Source: Nemophila menziesii (lineage: Eukaryota; Streptophyta; Magnoliopsida; Boraginales; Hydrophyllaceae). From it: a stretch of DNA of 64,000 nt. Of the stretch, positions 58,240 through 64,000 are shown piece by piece (within the stretch, counting starts at the first letter, position 1; every line of letters starts with the position of its first letter). The notes under the pieces are model-generated. The model was not told where the DNA came from. It worked only from the letters and a program-made list of their open reading frames with translations, and made no database searches. Both the position numbers and the translations under genes were made by a program. The stretch covers positions 22,187,730 through 22,251,729 of the forward strand of contig JARWIR010000001.1 in the NCBI GenBank assembly GCA_029959085.1. The letters run 5' to 3'.

Positions 58240-60429
58240 GGTTTAATTACTTTAATGGGTTTTTCCTGATATTACAGAAAATACATTTACATTACTCTAC
58301 TAATTGAGAAAGGTGGCAATTGAGGTTTGTTGTATTATGTGGTTCATTAAGATATTTGATTAGTAAGATAACCTGTCTTGAACAATTTAGATCCGAATGA
58401 CTTTTAATGGTCAGTTTCATTAAGATTTCAAACTAAGAAGGTGTTTGTTTGCACTTAATGAGATCTTCATCTAATTCATTTAGAAACTAGATCAATAAGA
58501 CTCTTTGATTTTTTTTTGACCGATTCAGATCTGAATTGGTTTGTATTAATAAGATTTCATTCAGACACCGCCTCTTAACATAATAAGTCATTATTTGGCT
58601 ATTATTCAGCATTCAACACTTATCACTTAAAAATCAAACGACACCTTAGTCTCATTTAGATACTATCTTTTAACATAATAAGTCATATTAAGTGGTTTAT
58701 TCAGCATTCATTACTTATTACATAATAAATAAACGACACCTAGAGTTCAAGATTAATTTCCAACTCTCCGACGAGTATTTTTACATCAAGTATCTATAAT
58801 TAGGTTATTTGCATTATAGAGTGATTTAGCAAATAAAAAGAATTAATCAAATTTTATTTAGTTGAAATATTTCTTGATATATTAAAAAATATTATTTATA
58901 TTTTCATTATCAAAAGACATTTAAGAAACCTAATTACTAAAATTTCACAAATTTCTGAATTAATTATCAAGATTATATCAAATATTCTTTTAACCTATAT
59001 TATTCTTAAAATATTAAATTATTAAACTAAATCTCAACTCAAACCCATCTTTACCATACCCACCCACTCCAACTGGATATCTGGAAGTTATGAACTTTCG
59101 GTAAAAAACTCTAATCTTTTATCTGGACAAAACTTCTATGAAATCTTTACAAAAAAAAAAAAAACTAGAAAAAAAAAAATTAGTTGTATGGGATATGAAT
59201 TTATGTGGGGTAGTAGGATTATGGATTTTGCTATTAGTGCAAGATTTTGTGATGTTGATAGATATGTAAGATTTTAAAAAGTAGAGAAGACGTATCAGAG
59301 AAGAACATAGTGATAGAAGAAGAAGAAAAATTAAATGTTTGCAAATTTTTAAAGAAAGTCTGCATGATGATTGTATAAAAGTAGTGTTTAGGTCGACAAA
59401 AAGGTTTAAAAAGTGTATGTAATGATCATATATGTCAAAAATGGTGACATATTGGTAATTGATCCTTAAATATAACATATTATTTTTTAATATAACGTCT
59501 TAGGGCATAATTCAATCAACAAAGGTTAAGAATATAGTTGTAATAATTCTTTTTTTATGACATAAAGGGTGTTGTTTGAATTTTATGTGAAATGGACCCT
59601 TGTATAGTGAGATCAATGGTGGAAACTCTTTGAACCTGGTTGATAAACGTACATATTGCAATTTACTTCGCATACATTCACAAAGGTATAGGCGTAGAGT
59701 GCTCCTAAGGTGGGGGGCTCCACCCTTAGAATTTATTACACTAATAAATAATGACAAATAAATTATGAAGAAATTTATTGGTAATATTTATTGAAAATGT
59801 TAATACTTTAACTGCCCACCAACTTCATGCTTTACTTGGAGAGAAACTCATACTCCCATTTTGTTACTGTTTGGAAACAAACCTTCACAATATAAATAAT
59901 AATAATAAAAATCTTAATTGACATAATTATCCATATATTTATTTCTAGAAAAATCCTAACGAAATAATGCACCCAATATTTAAAACCATTGCGCCCAAAA
60001 CCTCAATTTGGATGTAAAGTCGTATGCAATGAGTAAAATTTAATTTCAAAATCTAATTATCATTAAAAATAATCATTTAACATTATAGGTACTCTTCACA
60101 TACCAAACTTTGATAATGTTTGATGTGTCAGCATGGGGTCATCCAAGGCACTAGGTATAAATGGCTTCTTTGTAACTTTCTATCAGAACTATATTAAGAT
60201 TTCCGTGAAGGGTAACCTGCATGGGATCATATTGTCTTTCTCTGCAAGCAACATTAACAACAATTTTTTTTTTGCAAAATATCAAAAACTATAACCATTT
60301 ATTTTATTAAAACCATAAACTAATGGTTTAACCATCGGTTATATGGTTTTTAACCATTAGGTTTATTGTAATCCCATCGCATGTGCAATTTTTTCCTAAT
60401 ATGTAATATAAAAAATAATGGCACGTAGA
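58240..60429. other. Intergenic stretch with a MITE-like duplication
   Basis: 58550-58741 holds two copies of a 95-bp unit (ttaacataataagtca... to ...aaacgacacct), probably MITE debris. 59140-59180 has A runs. The rest is AT-rich with no gene. Confidence 0.4.
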
Positions 60430-62570
60430 TTACAACATATCTTGAATGATATTATCTCACCTACACAGTATGCATTTATCTCATCTAGGCACTTTCATGA
60501 TACTATTAATGTTGTGTGGGATATGGCTTACTTATTTAGGGGAAACGCCGGTCAAATAAGCATTATGATGCGATCAAACTTGATACATCTATAACTTGTG
60601 ACACATTACAATGAGACTTTCTTGGGCTTGTGCTTCCAAAATTAGGTTTTCATGAATAATGGATCGCATAGGTTATGAACAGTATAATTTAAGTTACTTA
60701 TTAATTTTTCTTAATAAAGACTCACATTTGACCTTTTTTTTTTAGTTTCTTTACTAATGCTCCCATTAGCCTTTTGAACCACCAAATAAGATTTGGGAAC
60801 ATTGTGAGAATCAAGCTAGCTCATATTGTTTCCCAAACCTCTCATCTTCTCTTTGCAGACAATTTAATATTATTCGTAAGAATTCATTATAAGAAAATAT
60901 TTACACTCAATGTTCCATAAAATTTGTCCACTTAGCTTTTTACACATATTAAGAAACATATTAATTACATTCACCATTACAAAAATACCCCAAATAAATT
61001 ATCTTGATATTTTAAATGTGTACTGGAAATATAAATTTTAATATTTTTATATGGGTAATAGTGGAAAAATTAATAAAAAAGTGTCTTGAAATCCTAAGTG
61101 GACAATTTGGAACATTATTTTTAGTAAGTGGACAATTTATGTAGAACGGAAGGAGTATGTATTATTTCTATTTTAGTCAACAAATAAAAATCCATAAGTT
61201 CAAATGTATCTTTTTTTAAAAAGGGAACACCCAGGGTTGAAATGGAGGAGGCAACTGGCATTTTAAATGTCTCAAATCCACCTCTTTGAGTAAGTATCTG
61301 AGTATTCTAATATATTCTCAACACTTTAAAGTTGTAGTGACAAGTTCATCAATGTAACTCAAGGTTGGAAAAATGAGTTGTTCCCCTAGGGGGATAAATA
61401 GGTACTTATTAAACTGATATTCAACGTAATTTCCAAATATGCCATGTCAATTCTACTATATCCAAGAAATAATGTAGAATGTTGTCTAACCTTATGTAGA
61501 AATATTGGTGGGTCACAAACACTAAAAATAGATCCATTAGGTGGCTTGAGATACGTTGGATAGCCTTGAGACTGAAAGGTGACTTGGCTTTTGTATTTTC
61601 ACATCATGAATAAAACTTATATTAACAAGCCTGCATGAAGTTTTTTCTAGATTTTGAAGACCTATGTCTTTAATAATATAACCGGTGTGTCTCACTCTAA
61701 CTATTCTTTCTAGTAGTACAAAGAGAATAACATATCATCTTGGGTTTGTGCTAGCTTGCCTACAAAGAGGGATGTCATTAAACTAGGGATATTAAGGCTA
61801 TTGATAATAGGAGGAGGAACATTTCCTTATAGAATGATTACTGGTTTGCAAATATGTCATCATTGCAAAACCTTATTGATGTGAACTTGAAATGGTGGAT
61901 CAACAATTACTTAACCACCCGTTGGCGAACGTGAATTTTGATGTTATCATCAAATATCATCCAAGTATTGCAGAAATTATTATGATGGAACATTTATCTT
62001 TTAATGAGCATGTCAATAGTTTTACTTGTCGCATTATGTTTTTAGTGATTACTATACCAAATAAGGATACTACTTATTAACTAAGTTGGTATATTATAAA
62101 GAAATTAAGAAAGACGGGTGGATGAAGGGGACTTTCTCCTCATCAAAAACTCATAAGTTAGATATTTGGGGTCTTGTTTGGAATTATAAATATTACACTA
62201 AGGACTTTTGTATGGAAACATATCATGAATTGCCCAACCAACAATATTTAGAAGGAATTATGCCAATTTCTTGGAGGTAATCCTTACTTAGACGAGAATA
62301 AGGGTGTTACTCAAAATTTGTGTACATGCCCAGATATAGAAAGATAATCGAATTAATCAATACCACTCCTTTGACTTGCTCCTGCATATATGTTCTACTC
62401 TGAAAAATGGAGACACACATTTAGAAACTTGTAAAACTATTGGTTGGTTGAGGAAATATAATGAGATCTTTGTCTCCACGTCTTGCTGGAATATTTGGGT
62501 GGTCAAGATAAAAGTTACTTTTATGATTTAGCATGGGATGATAAAAGGTTGAAAAACCATCAAATTAATG
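60430..62570 (+). mobile_element. Old LINE relic (RT to zf-RVT) with a Stowaway inside
   Basis: In order on +: L-N-D-I-I-S-P-T-Q-Y-A-F-I (about 60443), a decayed G-F block (about 60640), H-L-L-F-A-D-N-L-I-L-F (about 60840, catalytic DD changed to DN), the Stowaway at 60904-61155, an N-M-P-C-Q-F-Y segment (about 61440) and the zf-RVT-like LDIWGLVWNYKYYTKDFCME (62159-62218). Many stops. Confidence 0.6.
60904..61155. mobile_element. Stowaway MITE, 252 bp
   Basis: Flanked by TA at 60902-60903 and 61156-61157. The left end CACTCAATGTTCCATAAAAT and the reversed right end CTCCTTCCGTTCTACATAAA share the Stowaway consensus, then (a)tttgtccactt on both sides. No ORF. Confidence 0.8.
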
Positions 62571-62955
62571 ATGAATGTACTCTATACTCGAGATACGTTA
62601 CACAATTCCCCTTAAAGTGTTGATCTTTCAAGTCTAGACATCATCCTCTAATGGAACGAAGGTGGGTAATTTTACCATTCACTATGATAATTATCATGTT
62701 TCAAACGTTAACCCCACATGTATTGTGGTTGTGTTCAAGAATGCAAAAGAAATTATCACTCCCCATGTGTCCATATTACTAAAAATAGTTGTCCCATACT
62801 ATGTGTTAAGTTAAAAAAACAAGACATTTTTTTAATAATTTATACCTATTATCCCTAATTAAATATTAAATATTTATTTTTTATATATTTAAAATATCAA
62901 GACACTTTATAAATGGTATTTTAGTATTTGTGGTATTCATAATTGACTTTTCTTA
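62571..62955. other. Spacer, nothing recognised
   Basis: AT-rich; possibly the last part of the LINE relic. Confidence 0.35.
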
Positions 62956-63422
62956 GAGCCCATTTGGTATTGATTATCTTAGAGTTAAAAGCGTTTTTCG
63001 ATTAAAATCAAAATATTTTTAGAAAATATTAAAAATTATTTTGACATTTAAAATCACTTTAAGCGACTTTTTAAGTGCCCGTTTGGAATTGATTATTTTA
63101 GAGCAAAAAACGCATTTTAATTAAAAAATTTAATATTTGTATAATATATATGAAAGAATATTTTGACATCCCAAATCTGTTTAAGTGATTTTTTTTAATA
63201 ATCACCTAGCTAATGCTTTTCTTAAAAGTGATTTTAAAGGTCTAAAGTATTATTACGAATCTTAAATCACTTCAAGTGATTATTTTAAAAAGCAATCCCA
63301 AACGAGCTCTTGAATCACATATTTAGTGTTTTCTAAAAAATGACTTTAAGGGTCTAGAGTATTTTTAGAGATCTAAAATCATTTTTAAGTGATTATTTTA
63401 AAAAGCAAACCCAAACAGACCC
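62956..63422. mobile_element. Tourist-like MITE (outer), TTA target duplicate
   Basis: The left end GAGCCCATTTGGTATTGATT and the reversed right end GGGTCTGTTTGGGTTTGCTT are related. TTA flanks at 62953-62955 and 63423-63425. Interrupted by another member of the same family (63074-63310). Confidence 0.75.
63074..63310. mobile_element. Tourist-like MITE nested in its own family
   Basis: The left end AGTGCCCGTTTGGAATTGAT and the reversed right end AGAGCTCGTTTGGGATTGCT match. Flanks tta (63071-63073) and tga (63311-63313) would be a once-mutated TTA duplicate. Confidence 0.65.
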
Positions 63423-63425
63423 TTA

Positions 63426-64000
63426 ATTTATGTAAAAACAAATTGAACTCATTTTATAGGACAAAGGGAATACTGCAAGAAACCGTACAAAAATATGGTG
63501 CAATTCAACTCTATAGGGTGAAACAGTGACATTTGGATGTATGTTAGTTTATAAACTTTTACTTATTAGTGATTGTGTCAGATTGTTTGGATAGAACTTT
63601 TGGCTTACTGAATCTGCCTTAAACTATATTAAACACCAAATCTATTTTGATAAAAGTCTTTCGACTTTCGACGGGAAGAAAACGCTTTTTCGTATTTTTG
63701 TTCAAAATATTAATTCAGAATATTTTTATTTAGATGTGTTAGCTGGTAATTTATTTTGTAAGGTCCATTTTAGGGTGTTCATGGTAAATTGCAACTCATG
63801 GATCCTAAGGTACTATGTAAATTTGGCTGCATCATTTTTAATCTCATTTTTTCCTATAAATAAAATATTGTAATGACAAAAGAAAGAAAGTAAGAAAAAA
63901 AATGTTAGATGTAAAACGGGTTACACTAATATAAGATTTTTGAAATTATTCTTTTTACTGGTTAAATAGCACAAATAGAAAAGGTGAATCAACCAATACC
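63426..64000. other. Right-edge spacer
   Basis: AT-rich, no gene or repeat recognised. Confidence 0.4.

Noticed and set aside
59119..59478. A 119-codon - strand ORF of membrane-like composition
   Set aside because: AT-rich with A runs, no recognised domain, no gene context.

Overview
This window is nuclear DNA from a flowering plant, almost certainly a eudicot. It is AT-rich and intergenic space dominates. The genes carry GT-AG introns, and the transposon families are typical of plants: L1-type LINEs with a DUF4283 ORF1, LTR elements primed by tRNA-Asp, copia-like LTRs, Stowaway, Tourist, hAT and Mutator MITEs. I cannot name the species.

Three host genes look intact. Two are paralogues on the + strand encoding RGG-repeat, SERBP1/Stm1-like ribosome- and RNA-associated proteins, at 18020-19743 (7 exons, 328 aa) and 33922-36002 (6 exons, 380 aa). 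Their exon phases match, and their leaders share a five-codon uORF, a stem-loop and telo-box plus site II promoter motifs. The third, on the - strand at 55949-57977, is an 8-exon Rab1/RABD2 small GTPase of 203 aa. A further - strand model at 27792-28915 has five exons that splice in phase, but I do not recognise the protein.

Nearly everything else is layered transposon debris. 1-3383: 5' end of an LTR retrotransposon (- strand; LTR, tRNA-Asp PBS and an internal ORF), apparently inserted in a Mutator-like element whose PB1-like N-terminal fragment and promoter lie at 3679-5455. 5459-6960: a long direct repeat flanking a 32-bp palindromic minisatellite. 7230-15400: an old L1-type LINE (- strand) broken by a hAT MITE, a small MITE and a solo LTR with a perfect 5-bp TSD. 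15600-17490: a second, 5'-truncated LINE. 21300-27650: tandem repeats, palindromic arrays, a large fold-back element and a MITE. 29640-31400: LINE debris. 32050-33255: a weak TIR element. 36740-42427: a nearly full-length, recently decayed LINE. 43140-43811: LINE scrap with a 9-bp-TSD MITE. 44630-48375: 3' part of a copia-type element with a 1.2-kb internal duplication and a 3' LTR. 48750-49285: hairpin repeats. 50120-50343 and 62956-63422: Tourist-like MITEs, the second with another MITE nested in it. 60430-62570: LINE relic with a Stowaway insertion.

The host genes are independent housekeeping loci: translation/RNA binding for the RGG pair, ER-Golgi traffic for the Rab. I found no operon-like system, CRISPR or secondary-metabolite cluster. 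The points most worth following are the shared 5' leader architecture of the RGG paralogues, the unrecognised spliced gene, the palindromic minisatellites and the fold-back element.
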